From Rhizocola hellebori (lineage in GTDB: Bacteria > Actinomycetota > Actinomycetes > Mycobacteriales > Micromonosporaceae): a stretch of 64,000 nt of DNA. Below are positions 43,900 to 51,355 of this stretch, in pieces (the first letter of the stretch is position 1; the number at the start of each line of letters is the position of its first letter). The DNA lies in the NCBI RefSeq assembly GCF_016862955.1, contig NZ_BONY01000001.1, positions 310,001-374,000 of the forward strand, read 5' to 3'. Position numbers and translations under genes: made by a program. The notes below the pieces were generated by a model that saw only the letters and a list, made by a program, of their open reading frames with translations, had not been told where the DNA came from and did not search any database.

Positions 43900-44769
43900 A
43901 TGGAGCGTGTCGCCTTCCTCGTGGACGCCACCGGCGAGCGGGTGGACTGCTTGCTCAATCCCGAAACGGTGCAAGTCAACCGGCTGGCCGGGGTACGTGT
44001 GCGCGGCACCGCCGCCGGACAGCTGACCGGCGCCGGGCTAAGCGACGACCCGCTGGTGTTCACCGGTGGCGGCCGCACAGAGATTCGGCTCGATGTGCTC
44101 TTCGACGTTGATCTGGTCCCCGGGCAGTCCCGTCCCGAGGACGTGCGGGCGCTCACACGCAAGCTGTGGGTACTGGCGGAAAACTCGGCACAGCAAGACG
44201 GCGCCCTGCGGCCACCGCTGGTTCGCCTGGTGTGGGGCAAGGCGTGGAACGTCCCCGGGATAATCGCCGCCATCGCCGAAAGGTTCGACTACTTCACGCC
44301 CGGCGGCAACCCCCGGCGGTCATGGCTGCGAATGAGGATGATCCGCACCGCGGAGAGCACGGCACAGGTACCACAGCAGATGGTGATGGATGAGTCCCAG
44401 ACGCCGACGGACAGCGGGCCCGCCGGTGAGACCAGAGCCGAAGCCCATGCCGCCGCACCGGCCGCCACCTCGTCCTCTACGCCCGCCGCGGCAGGCACGG
44501 CAGGCACGGCCGTGACCGTCGTGGGTGACGGCCAACCGGTGGGGCCGGGCAACGCGGCCGAGGGTTCCGGGTACAGCGGAGTGCGTTTCGACCTCGTCTC
44601 CAACGAGGTGCTCGGAAGCCCGCTGCCCTGGCGGTCGCTGGCCGAGCACAACCACATCGACAATCCGCTCACGCTGAAGCCCGGTACGGTCATCTTCGCG
44701 CCGCCGCCCGGTACACCGGCACCGGTCCTGCCCCTTAGCGGCACACCCCCTCGGCGGGGGCTGCCATGA
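43900..44769 (+). CDS. LysM-like baseplate/hub adaptor (Pvc7/gp53-like)
   Basis: A 289-residue protein. The N-terminal part ('VAFLVDATGERVDCLLNPET', 'RLDVLFDVDLVPGQSRPEDV', 'LVRLVWGKAWNVPGIIAAIA') matches the CIS tube-associated domain found in eCIS LysM proteins. The linker at about 160-215 is Ala/Thr-rich. The C-terminal segment 'PWRSLAEHNHIDNPLTLKPG' followed by 'TVIFAPPPG' has the LysM-type rhythm of sitting on an Asn/Pro-rich loop and ending in 'l.pG..l.iP'. Such proteins join the tube to the spike hub. The start follows the repeat gene by 3 bases, and the stop overlaps the spike gene start (ATGA). Confidence 0.85.
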   Translation: MERVAFLVDATGERVDCLLNPETVQVNRLAGVRVRGTAAGQLTGAGLSDDPLVFTGGGRTEIRLDVLFDVDLVPGQSRPEDVRALTRKLWVLAENSAQQDGALRPPLVRLVWGKAWNVPGIIAAIAERFDYFTPGGNPRRSWLRMRMIRTAESTAQVPQQMVMDESQTPTDSGPAGETRAEAHAAAPAATSSSTPAAAGTAGTAVTVVGDGQPVGPGNAAEGSGYSGVRFDLVSNEVLGSPLPWRSLAEHNHIDNPLTLKPGTVIFAPPPGTPAPVLPLSGTPPRRGLP

Positions 44770-46319
44770 CCGCACAGGCCGATCGCAAGTCCCTTACCGC
44801 GTCGATTCCCGCGCTGCTGGTGCGCTCCGACGGACGCAAGCTACCCCCGGAGGTGATCGCCAGACTTGTCACCGCCCGGGTCAGCGCCGCGCTTTCCCAA
44901 CCAGCCCAATGCGAGCTGTCGTTCGTCACCCGTTCTGGCAGTGCCGCCGAGGAGGGCCTGTTCGCCTTGGGCAGCCAGTTGACCGTCCAGGTCCATCCGG
45001 ACTCGACGCAACTGTTCGACGGCGAGGTGACCGCATTCGAACTCGTCCACGCTGCGGACGGCGCTGCGACCCTGCGGGTGCGCGCCTACGATCGGCTGCA
45101 CCGGCTGCGAAAAAGCCGCCACACGCAGGTATTCGAGGCTACGAGCCCGTCCGAGCTGGCCCAGACGCTTACCGGCATGCCGGTCACCGCCGAAAACGGC
45201 GGACCGCGCTTGGACCGCGTCGTCCACCACCACCAGCACGACCTCGAGCTGCTTGTCGAAGTGGCGAACGGCGCCGGACTGCACCCGGTCATCGACGGCA
45301 AGAAGGTGCGGTTGGTCAGCCTCGAAGGGTACGGCGACCCGGTGGCGCTGCGATTGGGAACAGCACTGCTGTCGGCGCGGGTGGAAGCCAACCTGGATCG
45401 GGTGGTGCAACAGGTCCGCGTGCTTGGCTGGCATACCCAACGCGCCGCGCTGATCGACCAGCGGGCGGACGCGGCCCGTACCGGACGGAAGGTCAGGTTG
45501 CGTCCTGACGCCAAAAACGTTGGCGGACAACCCGAACGGCTGCTCGTGGAACGACCCGGCTGCGGCGAGGACGAGATGCGGGCGGCGGCGCAAGCGGTTC
45601 TGGACCACGGCGCCGCGGCCGCGGTAACGGTGTCGGCGATAGCGGTGGGCGACGCCCGGCTGCGACCCGGCGCACGGGTGCGGCTGGAGGGCATCGCCGC
45701 CGGCGTCGCCGGAGTTTACGTGCTCACCGAGACCACTCACACGGTCGACGCCAGGGGCTACCTGACCCAGTTCAGCACCGAACCGCCACGCCCCGCGGCG
45801 CAGCCGCGCGCCACCACCCTGACCATGGGACGGGTAACCGAAGTCGAGGACCCGGACGGCTGCGGCCGGGTCCGGGTCAGCCTGCCCACCTACGGGGATC
45901 TCGACGCGGGATGGCTGAGCGTGCTGTGCACCGGGGCCGGACCGGGACGCGGCCTGGTCGCGTTGCCGGACGTCGACGACACCGTTCTGCTGGCTCTGCC
46001 GCATGGCGAACCCGCGGCCGGCATCGTTCTGGGCGGTCTCTACGGCACCGTCAGCCCGCCCGATGCCGGCACCGCGCACGGCAGGGTACGACGATGGTCG
46101 CTGCAAACCGCCGGCGGCCAACGCTTGCTGGTCGACGACGACAACCAAAGCCTGATCCTGCGCAACAATGCGGGAAGTCACCTCGATCTGGGCGAGAAAG
46201 ACGTGTTGTTGCACGCGGCGGGCGACCTGGTGATCCGGGCGCCCGGGCACTCGATAAAGATCCAGGCGGCGAGCGTCGATTTCGTACAGGCGCTGGTGCC
46301 CACCGAAGGAGGCATCTGA
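44766..46319 (+). CDS. spike hub protein, gp27/gp5 (VgrG)-like (Pvc8-like)
   Basis: A 517-residue protein. The N-terminal ~340 residues have the late control/gp27 hub fold pattern ('LSFVTRSGSAAEEGLFALGS', 'LRVRAYDRLHRLRKSRHTQV'). The OB-fold gp5 domain follows ('MGRVTEVEDPDGCGRVRVSL', 'TYGDLDAGWLSVLC', 'LPDVDDTVLLALPHGEPAAG'). The C-terminus ('LQTAGGQRLLVDDDNQSLIL' to 'IKIQAASVDFV') begins the beta-helical spike. This trimer forms the base of the needle tip, on which the PAAR protein sits. It starts with a 4-base overlap from the LysM gene. AAGGAGG near its end belongs to the next gene. Confidence 0.93.
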   Translation: MTAQADRKSLTASIPALLVRSDGRKLPPEVIARLVTARVSAALSQPAQCELSFVTRSGSAAEEGLFALGSQLTVQVHPDSTQLFDGEVTAFELVHAADGAATLRVRAYDRLHRLRKSRHTQVFEATSPSELAQTLTGMPVTAENGGPRLDRVVHHHQHDLELLVEVANGAGLHPVIDGKKVRLVSLEGYGDPVALRLGTALLSARVEANLDRVVQQVRVLGWHTQRAALIDQRADAARTGRKVRLRPDAKNVGGQPERLLVERPGCGEDEMRAAAQAVLDHGAAAAVTVSAIAVGDARLRPGARVRLEGIAAGVAGVYVLTETTHTVDARGYLTQFSTEPPRPAAQPRATTLTMGRVTEVEDPDGCGRVRVSLPTYGDLDAGWLSVLCTGAGPGRGLVALPDVDDTVLLALPHGEPAAGIVLGGLYGTVSPPDAGTAHGRVRRWSLQTAGGQRLLVDDDNQSLILRNNAGSHLDLGEKDVLLHAAGDLVIRAPGHSIKIQAASVDFVQALVPTEGGI

Positions 46320-46321
46320 CG

Positions 46322-46660
46322 ATGCTCTGGCTGGACGAGGGTTCCGTGCTGACGTGCGACCATCAGGGCCGGGTCATGAACCTGGCCTCCCAGCGCTGGG
46401 TCACCATCGGGGCGGTGCCGGTACTCGTCGAAACCGACATCCCGGGGCGGGTGATCGTCGGCTGCCCGAACGCGGGCCCCAACATCAAGCCCTGCACCTC
46501 CACGGTGCTGCCGGCGGCCGGCGCAAGCATCTTTGTGCGCGTGGGCGGCATGCGCCTGGTGACCGATGCCCTGGCCGGGCTGACCGATGGCACGCCGCCC
46601 GGCGTCACCAGCTTCCGGGTGCTCGACGCGCACCAGCATTTCGTGGGGACCGACCGGTGA
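46322..46660 (+). CDS. PAAR-like spike tip protein (Pvc10-like)
   Basis: A 112-residue protein. Cys12, His14, Cys48 and Cys58 lie in 'LTCDHQG' and 'IVGCPNAGPNIKPC', fitting the metal-bound apex of PAAR/DUF4280-like tips, and the turn-rich 'TVLPAAGASIFVRVGGMRLV' continues the cone. PAAR proteins sharpen the needle and can carry effectors; this one is minimal, with no C-terminal extension. The ATG at 46322 has AAGGAGG 9 bases upstream. Its last 4 bases overlap the GTG start of the gp25 gene. Confidence 0.85.
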   Translation: MLWLDEGSVLTCDHQGRVMNLASQRWVTIGAVPVLVETDIPGRVIVGCPNAGPNIKPCTSTVLPAAGASIFVRVGGMRLVTDALAGLTDGTPPGVTSFRVLDAHQHFVGTDR

Positions 46661-47076
46661 CACCGCCTCCTCGCGCCATACTCTTCAACGGCGCCGGGTT
46701 CGTCGCTGAGCCCCGCAGCGGATTCGTGCTGACCCAAGGCGGGGTGCTCGGCTTGGCCGACGGCGACGCCGCGGTAAGGCAGGCGATCCTGCTCCTTATC
46801 TCCACCGCCCCCGGCGAACGGGTGATGCGGCCCGGCTATGGCTGCCACCTGCACCGGCTGGTCTTCGCACCCAACGACGACACGACGGCAGGACTGGCCA
46901 TCCACTATGTGCGCCAGGCGCTGCTGCGGTGGGAGCCGCGAATAGCCATCATTGACATCGATGCGGGCGCTGACCTGGACTTTGCGTCATACCTCAACAT
47001 CCGTCTGGACTATCGGATTCGCCGTTCCCAGGCGGTCGACACGATCACCTTCGCCCTCGACCTGCAGAAGGTGTAG
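46657..47076 (+). CDS. baseplate protein gp25-like (Pvc9-like)
   Basis: A 139-residue gp25/W-family wedge protein. 'AVRQAILLLISTAPGERVMR' followed by 'PGYGCHLHRLVFAPNDDTT' is the family signature (the 'EPR/ERvMrP.fG' motif), and 'ALLRWEPRIAIIDID' is the conserved C-terminal strand. It nucleates the sheath on the baseplate. Translation begins at a GTG overlapping the PAAR stop. The GpJ-like gene starts 7 bases after the end. The frame is open well upstream, but that part overlaps PAAR coding sequence and is not gp25-like. Confidence 0.93.
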   Translation: MTPPPRAILFNGAGFVAEPRSGFVLTQGGVLGLADGDAAVRQAILLLISTAPGERVMRPGYGCHLHRLVFAPNDDTTAGLAIHYVRQALLRWEPRIAIIDIDAGADLDFASYLNIRLDYRIRRSQAVDTITFALDLQKV

Positions 47077-47083
47077 AACGCCT

Positions 47084-49804
47084 ATGTATCTTCCCGTACC
47101 CAATCTCGACGATCGCGACTTCAAGCATCTGCTCGACGCGGCGTGGGCACGAATTCACGAGGTCTGTCCAGATTGGACAGATCGATCCCCGCACGACCCG
47201 GGTGCGGTACTGCTGGAGGCTTTCGCCTACCTGACCGAAGTGATGATCTATCGGCTGAACCGGTTGCCGGACAAGGCGTACGTCGCCTTCCTGAACCTGC
47301 TCGGCACCAGCCCGCACCCGCCCAGCGCAGCCTCGGTGATGGTCGAATTCGTACGCGCCGACGGCACGTCCGGACCCTTGGTGATACCCAGGGGCACGCA
47401 GGTGGTCACCGCCGGCGGAGCCGGCAAGCCGCCAGTCACGTTCACCGCCGTCCAGCCGGTGTCCGCGGTCGCGGGCAGCGAACCGGTGCGTGTGCTGATG
47501 CACCACTGCGAATTCGTCGAGGGCGAGCTGATCGGGGTGGGAAACGGCCAAGGCGGCCAGATCATGCAGACGAAGTCTTCTCCGATCGTGCACACCTCCC
47601 ACCCCGACGAGGGCGTCATGCTCGCGGTCGAGGTGTCGCCGAACGCCTCGGACGCAGACCGGCCATTCGAGTTCGCCGGAAGGGTTTTCGAGGCTTGGGA
47701 ACGGGTGGGCGCGTTCACCGGCTCCGCCCTGGGCCGAAAGTGCTACCTGATCGACCTGGCCACCGGAGTGATCACCTTCGCGCCGCGCCTGGACCTGCGC
47801 CCGCCCGGCTGGAAGAGCGCCGAGGAGGACCTGCCCCCAGATGAGCAACCGGACAAGAACGCGTCGCAAACGGGCGGGTTGATCGCGGACGTTCCCGGGG
47901 CGGGCCTACAGGTACGGCTGTGGTACGCCACCGGCGGTGGCCCGGACGGCAACGTGGCTGCCAACACCCTGACCCGCCTGGTAAAACCGATCGACGGGGT
48001 GAAGGAGGTCGGCAACCCCATATCCGCGCAAGGTGGCCTGCCGGCCGAGCCTTTGGAAGCGGCTCTATTGCGCGGCCCTTACGAGTTCTTCTCCCGGCAA
48101 AGGGCTGTCACCGCGCGCGACTTCGAGATGCTGGCCATCTCGGGCCGCTCCGAAGTCGCGCGGGCCTACGCCTTCACCAGCGCTGAGATGTTCCGGTTCG
48201 CGCCGGCGGGCCAGGTCGATGTGGTGCTGGTGCCGGAGGTGACACGCAAGCAGCCCGACTTCCGGTTGTCGGTGGAGGAGATCTTTGCCGAACAGCAGAG
48301 TCATGCCCTGGACCTGACCAAGAACGATCTGGACAATCGCCGCGCGCTGGGCACCAGTGTGCGAGTCAGCTGGGCGAAGTACAAGGCTGTATCCATCAAG
48401 GCCACCGTCGTTGTCCAGTCGCAGCAGCATGTCGCAGCCGTCCGGAAGACCCTGCACGAGCGCCTGTACCAGATGATCAGCCCGCTGCCCGCGGATAAGA
48501 ATACTACGGGCTGGAAATTCGGCGAGCCGCTGCGACTGTCCAATGTGTACCGTGCGCTGGAGGGGGCCGACCCGGCGGTGCGCTACGTCAATGGAGTAAG
48601 CCTCCTGGTCGACAGCGTGCCCTATGAGCAAGTCGGCACGGTCGCCGCCGACCAGTACCAGCCGCTGACCTTCTATGCCGGCGCTAAGGAAATGTTGTTT
48701 CGCTCCACCAACGCCGGCCGTGGCTGGGAAGAGGTGAAGCGATTCACCGGCGAGACCGTGCGGCACATCGCACCTGCGCCTGCCCGGGTGCGCCCCGGCA
48801 TAGTGGAGCGGCCCGGTTGGGTCGCTGCCGTGACCGAGCGCAGCACCGCGGACGGCATCACCGGCTCGCGGGTGTGGGTGTCGAAGGATCTCGGCGACGC
48901 CTGGCATCAAGTGGCCGAGCTCGCCCCTCGCATCAACGATGTGGCCTGGTCCGGTCGCGACGGCAACAACGGTCTCCTGCTGGCCACCGACGCCGGGCTG
49001 TTCGAGCTGGCGTTGGGAGAACACGATGCCATGCCGCTGCCGATCCAGGTCGACGCCGCCGACGCGGACCGCGGCTTCTACGCCGTATGCGCATTCGTTT
49101 CCGAACACGGCGAACGCGGCGTGGCCCTGGCGGCCCTGGGCCAGTTGGGCACCTACCTGTCGCTGGACGAAGGCCGCTCCGGCACCTTCCGCCACATCGG
49201 ATTGAACAATGTGGACACCAGGACGCTCGCCGTGCAGTACGACGGCCCGACAACGTGGCTGTGGACCGGCGTTGGCGAGGCCGACCCCCAGATGGAGGGC
49301 CAAGGCTGCTTCCGGGCCAGGCTCTACGAGGCCGACGTCGCCTGGCAGAGCGTTCAGGCGGGCTGGAAGGGCGGCACGTGCCGCGCCCTGGTATTCAGCG
49401 ACCGCATGGCAGTGGCGGCCACCCACCGCGGCGGTGTCATGTTCATGGACACCGGGATCGAGCAGCCGGCCTGGCAGTCAGTGGGCGTCAACTGCGGTCT
49501 GCCGCTGCGGGACCCGCGCGGGTTCGAGCCCGTCGAAGCCATCGCGGTGATGACCGCCGATCCGCGGGCAGCCGAGCCGGTGACGGCCGCCGACCCGAAC
49601 ACGACCGAGTCACCGGCGAACCCCACGGGGCTGCTGCTGGCCGGTGGGGCGCATGGCGTGTACCGCAGCGCCGACCTAAGGCATTGGAAGCCGTCGGCGA
49701 ACCGGGATGCCGGCGAGACGGTGACCATCCCGGGCGCCTGGCTCATCTGTTCCGGCGAGCACGACATCGAGGTGACCACCCGCGATGAGACGCGACGCGA
49801 TTGA
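47084..49804 (+). CDS. baseplate J-like protein (gp47/Pvc11-like) with C-terminal Asp-box beta-propeller
   Basis: A 906-residue fusion. The N-terminal ~520 residues are baseplate J: 'WTDRSPHDPGAVLLEAFAYL', 'TEVMIYRLNRLPDKAYVAFL' and 'VTARDFEMLAISGRSEVARA'. From about residue 530 the sequence changes to repeated Asp-box-like motifs: 'RSTNAGRGWEEV', 'VSKDLGDAWHQV', 'YLSLDEGRSG' and 'YRSADLRHWKPS'. These recur in sialidase-like and sortilin-like beta-propellers, so this half is probably a propeller exposed on the baseplate rim. A recognition role for it is inference. The true start is the ATG at 47084; earlier codons overlap gp25. Its 3' end overlaps the GpI-like gene by 20 bases. Confidence 0.9.
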   Translation: MYLPVPNLDDRDFKHLLDAAWARIHEVCPDWTDRSPHDPGAVLLEAFAYLTEVMIYRLNRLPDKAYVAFLNLLGTSPHPPSAASVMVEFVRADGTSGPLVIPRGTQVVTAGGAGKPPVTFTAVQPVSAVAGSEPVRVLMHHCEFVEGELIGVGNGQGGQIMQTKSSPIVHTSHPDEGVMLAVEVSPNASDADRPFEFAGRVFEAWERVGAFTGSALGRKCYLIDLATGVITFAPRLDLRPPGWKSAEEDLPPDEQPDKNASQTGGLIADVPGAGLQVRLWYATGGGPDGNVAANTLTRLVKPIDGVKEVGNPISAQGGLPAEPLEAALLRGPYEFFSRQRAVTARDFEMLAISGRSEVARAYAFTSAEMFRFAPAGQVDVVLVPEVTRKQPDFRLSVEEIFAEQQSHALDLTKNDLDNRRALGTSVRVSWAKYKAVSIKATVVVQSQQHVAAVRKTLHERLYQMISPLPADKNTTGWKFGEPLRLSNVYRALEGADPAVRYVNGVSLLVDSVPYEQVGTVAADQYQPLTFYAGAKEMLFRSTNAGRGWEEVKRFTGETVRHIAPAPARVRPGIVERPGWVAAVTERSTADGITGSRVWVSKDLGDAWHQVAELAPRINDVAWSGRDGNNGLLLATDAGLFELALGEHDAMPLPIQVDAADADRGFYAVCAFVSEHGERGVALAALGQLGTYLSLDEGRSGTFRHIGLNNVDTRTLAVQYDGPTTWLWTGVGEADPQMEGQGCFRARLYEADVAWQSVQAGWKGGTCRALVFSDRMAVAATHRGGVMFMDTGIEQPAWQSVGVNCGLPLRDPRGFEPVEAIAVMTADPRAAEPVTAADPNTTESPANPTGLLLAGGAHGVYRSADLRHWKPSANRDAGETVTIPGAWLICSGEHDIEVTTRDETRRD

Positions 49805-50300
49805 ACGTCTGCTGCCGGCCGTATTCCAAGCCGCGGCACAAGCCGACGGCGGCCGCAACCCGATGGCGGCATTGCTCGATGTCATGCAGATGCTGCACGA
49901 GCCGACAGAAGGCTCGCTTGCCGCCCTGGACAACCTGTTCGCGCCCTACCGGACCCCCGACAAGTTCATGCCCTACCTGGCTCGCTGGGTTGCCGTCGAA
50001 CACCTGGGAGGCGATAGCGGCGGCATACCCGTGGCACGGCTGCGCGATCTCGTCCACCAGGCGACCACGCTGGCCAGGTGGCGAGGCACAAAGGTCGGTC
50101 TGCTGCTGGCGCTAAAGCTCGCGACCGGAGTCGACGGCTTCACCATCGAAGAACCTCGAGCCTTTCATTTCATCATTCGGGTACCGGATACGGCCGCCGA
50201 TCAGCTAGAGCTCGTCAAAACGCTGGTGGCCGCCGAGAAACCGGCCGCTACCACCTGCGAGATCATCGTAGCGCCGGACGCGGAAGGAGCGCCATCATGA
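49785..50300 (+). CDS. tail protein I-like baseplate protein (gpI/Pvc12-like)
   Basis: A 171-residue protein. 'RRDAIERLLPAVFQAA' and 'PMAALLDVMQMLHEP', then 'FAPYRTPDKFMPYLARWVAV' and 'LARWRGTKVGLLLALKLATG', match the P2 gpI/tail-protein-I-like family that completes the baseplate wedge and contacts the J protein. Overlapping by 20 bases with the J gene and by 4 with the next gene, it is firmly within the operon. The C-terminal 'AFHFIIRVPD' is the usual final strand. Confidence 0.87.
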   Translation: MRRDAIERLLPAVFQAAAQADGGRNPMAALLDVMQMLHEPTEGSLAALDNLFAPYRTPDKFMPYLARWVAVEHLGGDSGGIPVARLRDLVHQATTLARWRGTKVGLLLALKLATGVDGFTIEEPRAFHFIIRVPDTAADQLELVKTLVAAEKPAATTCEIIVAPDAEGAPS

Positions 50301-51259
50301 CCACCCAATGGGCGATCACCACGGCCGGAAACCGGCTCACCCTAAACGCGGAGCGTCGCGGCGAGATCGCCTTCACCGTGACCCACGAAGGTCCCGCCTC
50401 AGATCTGGCCGTGTTCGGCGTGGTTCCCAGCGCCGGAACCGATCCGTCGTGGTTCACCGTCACCGACCCCATTCGCAATGTTCCATCGGGCGGCTCGGTT
50501 TCGTACCTGGTAGAGGTTGCCGTTCCGGCCAATGCCCCGCCGGGCCACTACTCCGTCGCCGGCCGCGTCTATTCGGCCAACCTGGCGCCGGAAGAGACCA
50601 GCAAGACCAGCAATTCGGTGGTCTTCGACCTGGTGGCCCCGGCCCCCGTAGTCCCCCCGCCGCCTCCTCCTCCCCCACCACCGCCTCCCCCGCCGCCACC
50701 GCCGCCTCGCAAGCGCCGCTGGCCGATCGTCGTTGCCGTCGCCATTGCCGCGGTATTCGCTTTAATAATCGGCCTGGCCGCAATCAGTGCGCTCTTCGGC
50801 GAAGGCGAAACCGATGTCACCACCATCATCGAGGACGATGCCACCATCATCGAGGCCGAGGACCAGCAGATCGTGACCGACCCGGGCGCTGTCGCCGAGG
50901 TGCGGGAACCGTTTTCCGACAAAGCCTCCGGCGGCAAGTACATCCTCTTCCAGGCTGACTACAGAGGTCCGGCGATGAGCCTGAAATTCGACATTCCCGA
51001 GAGCGGCCGCTACATCATCTCCACGAAGAGATCACGCGGTCCGGACCATGGCAACGTCGTCCTCAGCATCGACTGGAAACAGCTCGGCGGGGAGTTCAAG
51101 GGCTTCGACCATTTCGAAGAGATCACCGATTGGCAGACCGACGGCAGCCTCTATCTCGAGCAAGGCCAACACACCTTCGGTCTCACCATGCGCGGCAAAT
51201 CCCCAGACTCCTGCTGCTATCGCGCCGGAATCGATGCGATCAAGATCGAAAAGGAGTAG
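50297..51259 (+). CDS. single-pass membrane protein of the injection-system operon, poly-Pro linker
   Basis: A 320-residue protein with an N-terminal Ig-like beta-sandwich (about 1-113), a run of 18 consecutive prolines (120-137), basic residues RKRR, one transmembrane helix (142-167) and a C-terminal ~150-residue domain ('MSLKFDIPESGRYIISTKRS') that resembles carbohydrate-binding jelly-roll domains. The basic side faces the cytoplasm, so the N-terminal domain would be inside and the C-terminal domain outside. It closes the core operon with a 4-base overlap and an AAGGAG start. In Streptomyces a membrane protein named CisA is known to link cytoplasmic contractile particles to the envelope; a similar anchoring role is possible here but unproven. 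Confidence 0.75.
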   Translation: MTTQWAITTAGNRLTLNAERRGEIAFTVTHEGPASDLAVFGVVPSAGTDPSWFTVTDPIRNVPSGGSVSYLVEVAVPANAPPGHYSVAGRVYSANLAPEETSKTSNSVVFDLVAPAPVVPPPPPPPPPPPPPPPPPPRKRRWPIVVAVAIAAVFALIIGLAAISALFGEGETDVTTIIEDDATIIEAEDQQIVTDPGAVAEVREPFSDKASGGKYILFQADYRGPAMSLKFDIPESGRYIISTKRSRGPDHGNVVLSIDWKQLGGEFKGFDHFEEITDWQTDGSLYLEQGQHTFGLTMRGKSPDSCCYRAGIDAIKIEKE

Positions 51260-51294
51260 TACCCGTTCGTGTCGGGGTTCTGTCAGGGATGCGA

Positions 51295-51323
51295 TTCAAC
51301 ATTGGGTTGCCGCAGCGTATGAA
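51295..51323 (+). promoter_or_regulatory. weak promoter-like pair before the DUF4157 gene
   Basis: In the 96-base gap between the membrane-protein gene and the DUF4157 gene, TTCAAC (51295-51300) and TATGAA (51318-51323) are spaced by 17 bases. They only loosely match -35 and -10 elements. If active, it would uncouple cargo expression from the particle genes. Confidence 0.25.
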
Positions 51324-51355
51324 TAGTGTGGTGAGGGCCGAGGAAGGGTGGCGAC

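Noticed and set aside
39959-51259. A prophage or type VI secretion system
   Set aside because: There are no capsid, terminase, integrase or lysis genes, and no T6SS membrane-complex genes. The LysM adaptor, Pvc16-like cap and DUF4157 protein point to an eCIS.
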